Positions 33,059-45,079 of a stretch of 64,000 nucleotides of DNA are shown in pieces. The stretch's first letter is position 1, and every line of letters begins with the position of its first letter. The notes beneath the pieces were generated by a model. That model was not told where the DNA came from. It saw only the letters and a program-made list of their open reading frames with translations, and did not search any database. Source of the stretch: Triplophysa rosa (taxonomy: Eukaryota; Chordata; Actinopteri; Cypriniformes; Nemacheilidae); contig NC_079898.1 in assembly GCF_024868665.1 (NCBI RefSeq), forward strand, positions 25,137,867 to 25,201,866, given 5' to 3'. The translations under genes were made by a program, and so were the position numbers.

Positions 33059-34221
33059 ATCTTCAAACAACATTTTAAGAGTACAGCTCTGGTTCTGCCC
33101 TGCAGGCTAATCTTATCTTCTCCTGCCCCAGAAGTTTCCTGAAGTCTTGTGTAATTGCTGATGATCGTTTCATGAATACGAGTCTTTTGATAAAGTCTGT
33201 AGTTTTTCATTCCAACTTCTTTTCCTCCTGTTTGGACAAAATGGTCCAACTATATGATGCGGTTGTTTGATTTTCATTTCCAGTTCTTGCAGAGATGTTG
33301 GCAACTCGCAAGTGCTTTGATAATCTTTCTCAAAGTAGGCTATGGTTCTGGTAAAGAGGATATCTGAACGCAACAGTGCTCGGTGCTTTGATGTAAAAGA
33401 ATAAAAATAAATCCTCTTCTTGAATGTGGATTAGAGAAAGCTCCTTCTGAGCTTGGCAGTAAATTATTTCACTCTTTTAAGATCTTACAGGTTGTGAAGT
33501 CATAATATATATTGCATTTCTTTAAAATATATTTCTATATATAACTGACTCCTTTGAAGTTTTGTACATTTTACCAATGCCTGTTAAAAAAAGACTTTTG
33601 CCAAAAGTAATTCATTTATTACACCTTCAATTTAAATCAGTCACTTGAAGATTTTGTGTTGAACTCTGGTTTTTGTTGCATTGTTGTGTTTTTTTTTGGT
33701 ATTAATAAAATAAAATATGATAGTTTCTATTAGTAATGTTTTCACGGACTGCCTTTTTTTGACATCACTGGTCACTCTGCACACTTGTTTACAGGATACA
33801 AGCCATTTAAGAGGAAGAATCTGTCGCTCGCTGAAACGGTCTTTTATCTGTCGTGTGAAGGAAATTGGCCTGTATTTCCTGTTGCCCTGTTCCTCTGTAT
33901 TGTTCTCACATAACTGCTGCTTATGGGGCCCGTAATGCAATTGTACTGCAACATGCACAAAACAAATTGATACATTTGACATTTAATTGAAAAAATAATA
34001 CCAACTACACATTTATTATATACACAGTTTAAGTCTTCTCCTGTGTTTTAAAATGTACAGTAATGAGACGGATACATCGTTGCCTTATACCAACAGTGCC
34101 GAACAGGATTTAGCAAAAGATTGTTATGCAACAGGCATGTTTCCCTTGAGTTTCCATCCTCGCTACTTCAAAATAGGGCTGCAACTAACGATTATTTTTA
34201 TAATCGACTTCTTATTGGACC

Positions 34222-36047
34222 TATTGGTTAACGTTGATAAAGTACTAAGTGTCGGAGATTTTAATATCCACGTAGATAGTGCGAACGATGCATTAGCAGT
34301 GGTGTTTACAGAGCTAATACACTCTTTTGGAGTAACGCAACACATCAATGGACCCACTCATCGATTTAATCATACACTAGACTTGATTATATCTCACAGA
34401 GCCGATCTAACCAATATAGATATTATACCTCAAAGCGACGATGTCACCGATCACTATCTTATAACATGTACACTGCACAATGCAGAAATCAGCCGTTTAA
34501 CTCGTTATCGACAGGGCAGAACAATTTCCTCGACTACTAAAGATAGTTTCGCAAAGAGCTTGCCAGATCTGACTCCTTTAATAACCATACCAATAAATAC
34601 AGAATCGCTCAATGACATGACCAGCAAATTGGGCACAATTTTCTCTAATACATTAGAAGCTGTCGCACCTATGAAGTCAAAAAAGATGAATGAGAAAAAC
34701 GTAGCACCATGGTACAATAGCACCACTTGCGCCCTTAAAAGAGAAACACATAAACTGGAGCGCAAATGGAAACAAACCCAATTAGAGGTCTTTAAAATTG
34801 CGTGGAAAGAGAGTGCAAACCGTTATAAAAAGGCACTAAAAGCAGCAAAGGCTGAGCACCTCCGCAACCTCATAGAAACTAACAAAAACAATCCAAGGTT
34901 TTTATTTAGTACAGTTGCTAAATTAACAAATGAACAGACATCACCTGACCTGGGTATTCCGCCGCAACTTGGTAGCAATGAATTCATGATTTTTTTTACA
35001 GAGAAAATCGAAAACATATGAGACAAAATAGTAAAAACTCAACCTCCAAGTCTGTCCTATGAATTAGTACCAACCATCGCCCCAAAAGAAAGGCTACAGT
35101 GTTTTTCACCTATAAAACGGTAAGATTTAATTAAACTTAATGCAACATCTGAACCTACAACTTGCTTATTAGACCCCATACCAACTAAATTATTAAAAGA
35201 GTTATTACCCGTTGCAATTGAGCCCATTTATAACATTATCAACTCGTCAATTAATCTAGGCCATGTCCCAGGACCCTTTAAACTGGCCGTCATTAAGCCT
35301 CTTATCAAGAAACCAAACTTAGACCCCAATGAACTAGGAAACTATAGACCGATTTCAAATCTCCCTTACCTGTCTAAAATACTAGAAAAAGTAGTGTCCA
35401 CTCAGTTGTGCTCTTTCTTACAAAATAATGACATACACGGAAAATTTCAGTCAGGCTTTAGACCACATCATAGCACTGAAACTGCGCTCGTTAAAATTAC
35501 AAACGACCTGCTTATAGCATCAGATAAAGGTAACATCTCACTCCTAGTCCTGCTCGACCTTAGTGCTGCATTCGATACTGTAGACCATAACATACTTCTA
35601 GATTGCTTACACAATTATACCGGTTAGAAAACATGGAATTAGCTTCCACTGTTATGCAGATGATACTCAGCTGTATATCTCATCAAGACCAGATGATTCC
35701 TTCCAGCTATCCAAATTGGCAGAGTGCATCGAAGATATAAAACATTGGATGACTTGTAATTTCCTTCTTTTAAACAGAAATATTGCTTATCGGACCAAAG
35801 ACACGTGAGCAGAATTTTTCGGATTATATAATTGAAGGCTGCACTGTTACTCCAACAAATACAGTTAAAGACCTCGGCGTTATATTAGACAGCAACCTGT
35901 CATTTAAAAATCACATCTCAAATGTCACAATAACAGCCTTCTTCCACCTTAGAAATGTTGCAAAATTATGAAATATTTTATGTGTTGCTGACGCAGAGAA
36001 GCTTATTCATGCATTTGTGACCTCAAGACTTGACTACTGTAATGCAC
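34222..36047 (+). mobile_element. Broken L2/CR1-type LINE inside the hAT element
   Basis: The sequence begins in the endonuclease C-terminal part (VGDFNIHVDS, THRFNHTLDLIIS, DVTDHYLI), continues through a basic linker to a stop near 35019, then the RT ([51 protein letters not shown]). The segment with the GVPQGS motif is deleted at about 35625; it resumes at YADDTQLYISS (35650) and VKDLGVILDS and stops abruptly at SRLDYCNAL (36047). Several frameshifts and stops are present. The 3' end of the LINE is missing, which is not how LINEs normally truncate. Confidence 0.82.
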
Positions 36048-36180
36048 TTTAAAAATGCGCACCTTGCGCTGCACGGAGAGAAACGTTTGACTTTAAAACT
36101 GCGCACCTTGCGCTGCACGGAGAGACGCATCTGACTTTAAAACTGCGCACCTCCTGCTGCACGGAGAGACGCGTCTAAAA
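36048..36180. repeat. 44-bp tandem repeat, three units
   Basis: Units start at 36048, 36092 and 36136, each beginning TTTAAAA(A/C)TGCGCACC and containing GCTGCACGGAGAGA. The third is slightly longer and more divergent. It lies between the LINE fragment and the right end of the hAT element, where subterminal repeats for transposase binding are often found. Confidence 0.85.
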
Positions 36181-37257
36181 TTTTAATTTTAAAAGGGAAG
36201 ACGACGTGCTTGATTTATAATTGCGCAGCTCGCAAGTGACGTCACAGACCAACTAATTGATAATGAAATTCGTTGACAACTATTTTCATTATCGATTTTA
36301 TCGACTAGTTGTTGCAGCCCTACTTCAAAACATAACATTATGGTGTCAGAGCTGGGTGGTTAATGTTTTTTTTATCTCGGAAACATCCACAGCTGGAGCC
36401 TTTGAACCGAAGACAATGTGTCAGGGACATGCTGTTATTTACAGCGCATTAATCGCTGTCGATGTTATGTCATGTACATTGTTTCTTTCTATGAAGTATT
36501 AATGTATTATGGGCTTCGACTCTCTAAATTCTCTTAATCCTAATATTCTCATGCCTGGAAGCTTTCAATCTGTCATATTGTCAGGCAGATGGTTTTTCAT
36601 GTGTCGGAAGGAAAAATAATTTTAATATTTGAAGATGTAATCGTGTGGTAGAACAGAGGACAGTAGCTGGTTTCTTTCGTGTAATATCCTGCACTTAAAG
36701 CTGATATAATTGTACGTTTTTGCATAAAAATAAACAAAAATCGATTATTAGTCCATTAAAAAAATCTATATTCCCAGAAGATCACAATGGAAACCTTATT
36801 GTCAGTTTGACTTTGTAAAGATAAGTCTGTTAAGAAACCTGCAATATTATTAAAGAGCTTTGAACAGCAATGGGGATATAAAGACAAAACATACAGATTG
36901 CAGCTTGATGGACTTTCAGTCCTGTGCCCTTTGCTTATGTGTCCAGAAAGGCCATGAAACCATTGTGTGACCCATTGTTTTGACTTACAAGGGTGCTTCT
37001 GACTATGCTTTTGAAGTGAAGGGTGGCATTTCAGAACATCCTTTCTTGCAACAAACCCAGATCCGAGTCTGGTAATACAATGCTAAGCTCTCATCCCAGA
37101 CCAGCGGTCACAGCTCTTTCTCTTTTAGACACATGACAGACCCCTCTGCTCCTGTCAAACCGCTTCATGTAGCATGTGATCTGAGGCTTATAAGAACTGC
37201 TCAAGAAAACCCATGTGAATATGAGAGAGGGGTCAGAGGAAGTCTGTTCATATGGTC

Positions 37258-37614
37258 TAGAGATGCACTGATAAGATTTTTGGCAACGATGCCAATGCTA
37301 GCAACAGTTGGCTGATTCAAATACTTGATTGTTTGTTTGAACTTTTGTTAATAAAACAAATCACTTTTGATCATGTTTTGATTTAGCAAAGAGTAAAAAA
37401 CACGTGCCTCATTCGGTTTATCATAAAATCATTTTCACTGAATATGGATTGGGTCGATTTAACAAGCCAACATTTAATGACAAAATATATTTTGTATAAT
37501 TTCTTTGTTAATAAATAAAAAAAAATATATAAAAAAATATTTTGACCTTTTTTTACTATAACTGAAGGTTTTAAATGGTTCAAAAAACAGCTGATAAATG
37601 TTGGTGCATCTCTA
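37258..37614. mobile_element. hAT-like non-autonomous element
   Basis: The ends TAGAGATGCACTGATAAGAT and TGATAAATGTTGGTGCATCTCTA form inverted repeats (TAGAGATGCAC and TTATCA). The interior is AT-rich. The flanks do not form a clear 8-bp duplication, so class is by end sequence only. Confidence 0.5.
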
Positions 37615-38984
37615 GTGTGGATGTATTAAGACTATTAAGTTATTATGGGTAAACATCTTCAATGCAGCGATTAAAGCGACCGTGCAACGGTGTTTCATGC
37701 ATTCGGAGTTATTCACGATGTTAAACGTGTTGTCATCTCATGCTTGACATGGTCAACTTGTCACAAAATGAGTTGGACGTATGGCGTAGTATTTCTGTGC
37801 TCGATACACTCCCCCAGCGATCGTACAGGTTTCGGAAAGTTTTTTTCAAACATGAAAATCCGTTTCGTAACAACTTTGCTTAGTCCCTTATTGGACAATT
37901 CTACCAGAAAAGCACGCGGCACGCTTCAACCAAGGACAGCGGGAGAAGGAGCATGCGCACAAGTCACTTTCACTTGCATGCAGGAGAGAGAGTGAGAGCA
38001 CTACGTTCGTGAAGTTCAGCTGTATTTGTTTGTTCACTGCATTTGGGTGATGGATGGTATATAAACAGTGGATATAACACTGGATTTGGAGATCGTTTTT
38101 AAATATGATAGATGAAACGGCGGTCCCAGGGATTAAAGATGCCAGACATGAACTGTATGCGTTAAGTGAAACTGATGTCCCTCCCACACGCGTCGTATGT
38201 TTTCGGAAATAATCGTACAGCTGTATCTGTCTTTTATACATGTGATCAAACTAAAGACTCTACAGATAGTTGAAGGGCAAGATTAACATGAGATATGCAG
38301 AAACTGTCTGAGATACGGCCACTTTAAAGCAACTCTTCTGAGGATAATTAGTTTGATTAAAAACACACAATGCCCCTTTGGGGTCAACAAATCTGAAGTC
38401 TCCAGGTTTCTTCACTGTAAAACAAATTACATTTATTGGCAAGTTTTATGTCCGCAGGCGAGCATCTCTGAAACTTCAATCAGAAATGTTGCAGTGAGGC
38501 GATAAGAGAGTGATGTCAGGACCATTTCAGTCTGTGAGGTTCAGCTCGGTTGTGCTGCGATTGAGGACGAGCACCTTCCTGTGTTCATTTTTAATCTGCT
38601 GACGGATCTCTTCTCAGAGTTATATAAACATTTATGCTGATGCATGAAGTGAACAGGTGCTGTAATTGCATATTTTCAATAATGCTCTCAAGAATCTGTT
38701 TGTTTTGCATTTCCTGGTGCAGCGGAAAGAGCATGCGCTCCAGAGAAAAATTATATATTGCTCAAATGTTGCTTTTTTAGCTCGGGATATTTGAAGGAAT
38801 TGTCAGTTGTGTTTCATTTAAGTGTCAACTTAGTTTTAGATGTTAGTTTTTAGAAAATGAGACGCTTGTTAATAGTGTTGTCACGATACCAAACTTCGGT
38901 ACCAGTCGGTACTACATGTTACGATACTAGCATTTCCCGCTATCATTTTGAGCGCTGTTGAACAGATTATGAAAGACCTCTGAT

Positions 38985-39680
38985 TAGGGCTGTCACGATT
39001 ATGAAATTTGATTGACGATTAATTGTCTAATAAATCATTGCGATAATGACGATTAATTGTCTGTTTTTGAGATTTGACATTTAATTCTCATTCATTTTTG
39101 ATTCAGCGATTGAAATGACCGTATTGTTCTGAATACAAGACTATGTTTTTTTCTTGGAAAACATCAGAAAAAATTGGGTCATCATATATTTAAGGTTTAG
39201 GCTTTTACCTGTCAATAATACAACCGCCAAATACTTGTAAATGAAGTAAATTGATCAGGTGTGAATTGAAGCCACCATTAAAATACTATCAGTCATAGAA
39301 AAGCTTCTAGTCAGTTTTTTTCTCACTTGCAAGACTACAATAAAATTTTACTTGTGCGTTAATGAAATTTTGGTAGACTGGTTTTCACACTGAGATTTGC
39401 TTAAATAATATTAAATTGTACTGCAGGTAATTTGTAAATGTTTTAGTGTTTTTTTAAGTGATTGTGTTGTGGTGGTACATTTTACAAGTATTACCATGCT
39501 TTAGTAACAATATATACACTAAAATATGCAATATGCATATGCACTACAGCTCCCCCTAGTGTCTTCTATAGAGATGTGCAATAATTGCGATGATCTGAAA
39601 CCATCGCGATGAGGTCAAACCATCGCGATGAGGTCAAACAATCGCGATGAGACGATTATTTAATAATCGTGACAGCCCTA
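38985..39680. mobile_element. hAT-type non-autonomous element nested in the foldback element
   Basis: Ends TAGGGCTGTCACGATTAT and ATAATCGTGACAGCCCTA are perfect inverted repeats of 18 bp. The 8-bp target duplication CCTCTGAT is perfect (38977-38984 and 39681-39688). The interior is AT-rich with no transposase; it carries a 19-bp tandem repeat at 39601-39656 and ATTAATTG/CGATTA words near the ends. Confidence 0.9.
39601..39656. repeat. 19-bp tandem repeat in the nested hAT element
   Basis: CCATCGCGATGAGGTCAAA occurs twice in tandem, with a third, partly diverged copy (CAATCGCGATGAGACG). Each unit contains the palindrome ATCGCGAT. Confidence 0.85.
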
Positions 39681-39989
39681 CCTCTGATTGGCCATTGTGT
39701 TTCCAAGCTCATCGGATATGCCATTCGCTTCCGCGTGTATCTGTGTAAGTAGAGAGTGCGATGCAATGATCATTTCATGCGCTTCCGGCTTTGGTTGTGC
39801 AAGCGCTCGGTAAGGAGCCATTCAAAGGCATATCCGATGAGTTTGGAAACACAATGGCCAATCAGAGGTCTTTCATAATCTGTTCAACAGCGCTCAAAAT
39901 GATAGCGGGAAATGCTAGTATCGTAACATTTAGTACCGACTGGTACCGAAGTTAGGTATCGGGACAACACTACTGTTAAAACACATCAA

Positions 39990-40225
39990 GAGTATGGAGG
40001 TGTAAAATGAATGGAGATTGTAGAAGTGAAATAATCCGGATTTGGGTAAATTTGATGAGAAATGTTTGAGTTCATATTGAGATCTTCAATAATATTGACT
40101 TTTGATTGCAGACTTGACCAATCAGAGCTCACTTTTAGACATTGTTGAGATCTCTTCTGAAACCTTTTTTTATTAGAAATGTGTGAGACATACACAAGTT
40201 TCCATTTGCTCTCCATTTAATCTGA
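39990..40225 (-). repeat. Dispersed repeat, inverted relative to 9181-9410
   Basis: Reading the minus strand, TAAATGGAGAGCAAATGGAA, GTCAATATTATTGAAGATCT and CATCAAATTTACCCAAATCC match 9181-9410 in the same order. It abuts the foldback element ending at 39972. Confidence 0.6.
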
Positions 40226-40230
40226 TTATG

Positions 40231-40786
40231 CCTCATTTCCACTGAGCTGTACGGTTCAGTGCAGTTCAGTACAGTACGATTCGGTACGGGAAACCCGTAT
40301 CAGGCTTGCGTTTCCACTGCCAACAGTACCCTTACTTGGTAGGCGTGGTGTATGCAAGAAAGTTGCTATCGACGTCACTTGATATGCACGGTGTACACCG
40401 GAAAGTAGCGATCGACGTCATTCTCGCGCGACGAAGCAATCCGTAAACAACAACAATGGAGGACATACAGCAGATCCTGTTCTTGCTTCAGATCCTTGTT
40501 CTTGTATTCTTGTCTCGTCTGTGTTTTCAAAAATGGCGCTTCCTGTGTTGTCGTTCCCCTTGTGGCACGCGCAAGTGACGATTCTCTGTAAACCAATCAG
40601 CGGTCTGCAGTGAGACTAGCTCCACCCATTAGGTTCCGGTACTATTGGTACTACCCTTACGAAAGGGTCCCAAAAAAGTGGTACGGTATGGTTCGCTATT
40701 TTGGTACCATTCACAGTGGAAACGGGAAAAAATTCCGTTCCGTAGTGAATCGTACTGAACCGTACCACTCAGTGGAAACGAGATGG
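40231..40786. mobile_element. Palindromic non-autonomous element (CGTTTCCACTGAG type)
   Basis: The left end CCTCATTTCCACTGAGCTGT and the right end, on the minus strand, CCATCTCGTTTCCACTGAGT are inverted repeats, followed on both sides by GGTTCAGT and CGTTTCCACTG words. The ends resemble a repeat common in fish genomes. Only short ORFs. No target duplication was identified, so the superfamily is left open. Confidence 0.6.
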
Positions 40787-41814
40787 CTAAGGAGAAATAA
40801 AGAGATTTTTTTGTTATGGGATGTTCAGATTTTATCTTGGGATGTGACATTTGATGGCTGCAGTGGTGTATGCTGTCAACGTGCCAAAATCCTTTCTGAG
40901 AAAGCTGTATCTTTCAGTTCATCACTTTAAACACAGTGAAGTAAATCTAGATTCCCATAATGCATCTGTGTGTCTCTGTTTTGCCTTCTGTTCAGCGCTG
41001 TGACTCATTAGATTAGTAGCAGGAATGCTTCTGAAGATCAGAGGTGGTTTCATCACTGGGGTCTGATGTCAGGTCGCATCAGCACCCGGTTGGAAGGGAA
41101 CCTGCCAAGAACACATCCCTTCATCATCAGACGCTTTCACATTCAGAATGAAGGATGACACATCAGCGCATAACAATATCAGACTGGATGAGAATTTACC
41201 TCTGTGATCTGCCACGATTCACCCAGCTCATCTCAGTTCTCAATATTGGACAGTGTTGATACGTTGCTAACCATATGAGTATCTATGTAGGTTTTCTTTA
41301 GTTATGACACTGTTGTGATATGGCTGAAATATTATATATTGATACATATTGATGTTTTGTCAAAGCTTTCAAAAAAGTCTTTAGATAAATGGCTTGTGGA
41401 ATAAACCACAATTTGGCCTCGTTTTATATGTAGCTTCTCATTTTTTGCATTTCTGCCAGCATACACATATACATTTACACAAATCTCAGATTCGGACCGG
41501 GGTCGAGAGCAGAACGTAGCATCGCATCTACTCAGGAATTGTTTTGTAAATGGTAAATGCGCGTTGCTCGATGGGTCGATTCAACTCATTCATGACGCTT
41601 GTTTCTCACGCATCCTTTATCCATCGAGTCAAGTGGTGCATTGTGAATTTTACCAAAGAAATGCAAATATTTCAGACAGATGTACTTGGCTTTGCCCTTG
41701 TCCCATCATTAGAAATGATCCCATTCTAAAGGACCCACAGCAATGAGATCAAGAAAAGCCATGTCACCTCTGTATGTGACTGCTGTCTGATTCTTTAGCT
41801 CTTTTCTAACCACT

Positions 41815-42374
41815 TGTCATGGTTCTGCTTCCTTAGTCATGTTTTTCTTGGTCCTGTAGCAGAGCCATGGCAAAGCCTTAGGTTTTATGTGAGAAGACCA
41901 TGAGATGTTTGTTATTTGACATCTCATGTGTTTTCTCAGGTCTTGTCATTGGCCCCGCCCCTCTCGTTTTCTGTATTGTCTCCCTCTTGTGTCTTATGTT
42001 CTACACCTGTCCCTGCTCGTTATCCCTCGTTTGTCTTCTCTATTTATACCCTCATGTTTCTTTGTCTTGTGCCTTTGGATTGCGTTTCATGTGTCCATGC
42101 TTGTTCGTGTCTCGTGCATTGTGTTGGTTCCTGGAGTTCCTGTCTTGCCTTTCTTTGCATCCCTGTATTGTGAGTTGTGTTTATTATCATTTAGTACTGG
42201 TTTTTGCCCCCTTGAGGGAAGTTTTTGGTTTCTAGTTTGTATTTTAGTTCGTCTTGTCAGACATCCCCCATCGTGGGTTTTTGTTTTGTCTTTGTTTCTT
42301 TGTTATATTAAAGTCTCTGTTAACCCCTTACTGTCTGCCTGCATTTGGGTTCTCTCTGCACCACGTTCGTGACA
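41815..42374 (+). mobile_element. Solo LTR with perfect 5-bp target duplication
   Basis: The unit starts TGTCATGGTTCTGC and ends ACGTTCGTGACA, so it has TG...CA ends and a short TGTCA/TGACA inverted repeat. CCACT flanks both sides (41810-41814 and 42375-42379). Inside are a TATA-like TCTATTTATACC (about 42036) and an ATTAAA polyadenylation-type signal (about 42307) in the expected order for the plus orientation. At 560 bp without internal gag-pol it is a solo LTR from recombination between the two LTRs of a retrotransposon. Family (Gypsy, BEL or ERV-like) is not determinable. The open frames across it are incidental. Confidence 0.85.
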
Positions 42375-44319
42375 CCACTACATGTTCTCAGTGTGAATAA
42401 ATGGGTTTTAGTGGACTGAGCCTGTGGGAAGACATCACAATAAAGAACGCACACGGCGAGGGTCTTTACAGAAGAAAAAAAGTAACTCGAACAGTTACAA
42501 CTGCTCTCTCATTTTATTTCTTTATCCGTTTCTTTCTCCTTTTTCTTTTCTTCTCTCTCTTTCTTTCTCTCAGTCAATCTATAGGAATTTCCTCAAATGT
42601 TTCCATCCCAGCCCACATGACATCAGGGTGAGAGAATGGAAATATTCCATTGCGTTTCTCTTTATGGGGTGTTTAACAGAGCTCCATTCTGCTTGTTTCA
42701 ATAAGGGTTTTATTCACGTTTGGAGAATATATTAACCTTAGCTGATGTTTGGTGGGTTTTCATCATGTAACTGGTCTCTTTGTCCAAAAGAGTTGAAATA
42801 GTTTTCAATAGACCCAGCGATTGTGTGCATGTAAACACATTTTCAGGACATTAGTAGCGCTTTGTAACATTTATTTGTTTTTTTTGCACATGTAACATGC
42901 TTTTGGGGTTTTATCGAGTTCTTTAAAGGCCTTTGATGAATCAAGTAAATACCACGGTGCATGAAAGTTAATCTTTCAGGACGTTGTATACAGTCAGTGT
43001 ATAAAAGTATGAGACCCTCACTATATCAAGGTACCACCGCAGTACTCCCAATTCCCAATCTATTCCTCCTTTGGGACATTCTGGTTTTGGTCGTTGCGGC
43101 TGGTTTTGGTTTGTTTGGCCGTTTACATGTGATTTGGATTCATCTGCTGCTCATCTTGACGGAGTCGAGACCGCGTGTCGCAGCTGATGCCCACAGAACA
43201 GATGTTTTCAATGGCAGAGCGGCTTTGAAAGTGACTCGACAGCGAGCGGTCGGAGTTTTGTGGAAGCCCGCGGGTGCGCTGGAGCTCTGGAGAATTATTT
43301 AGCGGTTTTGGTTAATCACGTTTCTATGTGAGTTTCTCTTTTAATTGATGGCAGTTCCTGCCGATATATGACAGATGTTCCAGACAGACATCGTTTCCGC
43401 ATTGACGTTGTTTATTTACTCCGTTGGTTGTGTTTGGTACCCAGCTGTTTCGACGAGGTGCTGTGAACCTTCACCTTGAGGTGTGGAACTGTTGGAAACT
43501 ACATTAGAATCATTAAAAAACCCACTGAAGTGCCTTGAAACGTGCATGTTTGTTCAATGCGTTGGCATAATTTCCATTAAAACATGAGGAGAAGGCAGGA
43601 CATTGGGTGGCTCCTCCTCTTTTTTTAAATAACCAATAGTATTTACTTTACCCATTGCTTGGGATTTGATGAGAATCTTAAGTGCAGAATGATGTCATAA
43701 AAATCGTCGCTCTGTATTGGTGGGAGTGAGACACCTGTAAGTCTAGAATGCTTATCTTCTAAATGCAAATTTTGTGAATGTTTTAGTTTACAGATATCCC
43801 GAAGTTAACATATTCATAAAAGACAAAAAAATGTCAATTGTGATTGGAAGTCCAACAGGTTAGCGTTCCTCTAAACTCTTTTTACTCCACTTCCCCGTGC
43901 ACAAACCTTTGTGGTATAGCTGCTCTCAGAACAGAAGATCTAATGTATGTAAATCTCAACCAAAGGCATTTAGCTTCATGTGCTAAATTTAGAGATGAGG
44001 GTGTCAACAGTTCCAGTCTTCCGTATGAAAATCAAGTCTCAATCCCCATGATGTCTGCACGATCTGTGTTCTGTTTAACTGCTGTGTGGATTTCTCATAG
44101 GAATGGGTCAGGATGCTCGACTAGCCCATTCTACAAGTGAGGTCGCCTGGTCTTATTTTTGAAGCTTTAATCATGTTAAGCAGCAGTTCTTTATAGGGAT
44201 GAATTTAGAAACTTCTCTGAGGGTTTTAGCGTGCTGACAGTCTAATGGGTTCAGCTGCTGTTTGTTTCAACTGTTGCCACAATACAACAGGCTGAAAACT
44301 CAGAAATGCATGTTTATGT

Positions 44320-44562
44320 CCTGTAAGGCTTTAGAGAACTTTTCCATGACTTTCTTTCTTCTGCAGAGCACAAAAGAAGATATTTTGAAAAAAAAATTGG
44401 AAACTGATAAACACTAGCCGCCATTGACTGCCATTGTATGGACACAAAACCACAGAGACATTTCTCAAAATATCCTCTTTGTGTTCCGCGGGTTTTGATT
44501 GACATGAGGGTAAATAAATGATAAAATAATTTTTGTTTTTGGGCGAACCATCCCTTTCATTT
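44320..44562. mobile_element. TTCACCC-type element, 5' end degraded
   Basis: The interior words GCAGAGCACAAAAGAAGATA and GGTAAATAAATGATAAAATA and the end TTTTTGGGCGAACCATCCC match the other copies in the window (8554, 59743, 61928, 63628). Confidence 0.6.
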
Positions 44563-45079
44563 GTGGCGTTTTGTTTTATATTATTATTATTATATTTTTG
44601 TTTTCATATATGAAAATGTGAGTAAATCTAGGGATGATTAGATCGACTGCCTGTTGACATCTGAGTGAAAAACCATGAAAGACCCCCTGAGATGTTGGCT
44701 GCTGGTCGAACTCACCAGCTGCTGGAGATACTTCTCTCTGTCTGTGTTCACTGGAAGCACATCAAACTCTGCAGTTTCCAAGGATTCTTGAATAAAATGG
44801 CGAAATATCCTAGTTGTTACTATACCATATAGGATGTTTTCAAAATGTTTGCATTATGTTTGACTTTGCAGATAAAACCTTTTTGTTTTCTAAAAAAGTA
44901 ATATATACACAAAATATACACAGCGTAAAATAATATTGCACAATGTTTGCTAAATTACTAAATGTAAATAATGTAAATAAATTCACAGATTAAGAATATA
45001 TGAAAAAAAAGTCAGATAGAACCTTATAATTCCAAGACGACGATATCTTTGAGGGTCCCTAGTGGATGAGGCAATCCCT

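Larger units (their letters stand above)
34174..36322. mobile_element. hAT-type element carrying an L2 LINE fragment, perfect 8-bp target duplication
   Basis: The left end is TAGGGCTGCAACTAACGATT and the right end GTTGTTGCAGCCCTA, so the terminal 12 bp TAGGGCTGCAAC are perfect inverted repeats. CTTCAAAA occurs directly outside both ends (34166-34173 and 36323-36330). Subterminal AT-rich ATAATCGA/TCGATTTTA words follow. The interior holds LINE-derived coding DNA (34222-36047) and a 44-bp tandem repeat (36048-36180) rather than a hAT transposase. The unit is 2149 bp and non-autonomous. Confidence 0.88.
38873..39972. mobile_element. Long-inverted-repeat (foldback) element with a nested hAT insertion
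   Basis: The left end TAGTGTTGTCACGATACCAA and the right end, read on the minus strand, TAGTGTTGTCCCGATACCTA are the tips of arms about 200 bp long. The arms include TTCCCGCTATCATTTTGAGC, GATTATGAAAGACCTCTGAT and CATCGGATATGCC. The flanks (TTGTTAA left, CTGTTAA right) are an imperfect duplication. A 696-bp hAT element plus its duplication interrupts the left arm; without them the foldback would be about 396 bp. Confidence 0.75.

Noticed and set aside
34053..35021. A 322-aa open frame that could be taken as a novel gene
   Set aside because: It starts outside and crosses the left end of the hAT element, and its content from 34222 on is LINE endonuclease and linker.
36048..36180. CRISPR-like array
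   Set aside because: Only three direct repeats without unique spacers, inside a transposon in a vertebrate genome.
37258..37614. 8-bp target duplication for the hAT-like element
   Set aside because: ATATGGTC and GTGTGGAT on the two sides do not match, so no duplication is claimed.
41900..42372. Three overlapping, membrane-like open frames
   Set aside because: They lie in three frames of one pyrimidine-rich solo LTR; hydrophobicity comes from T/C-rich codons.
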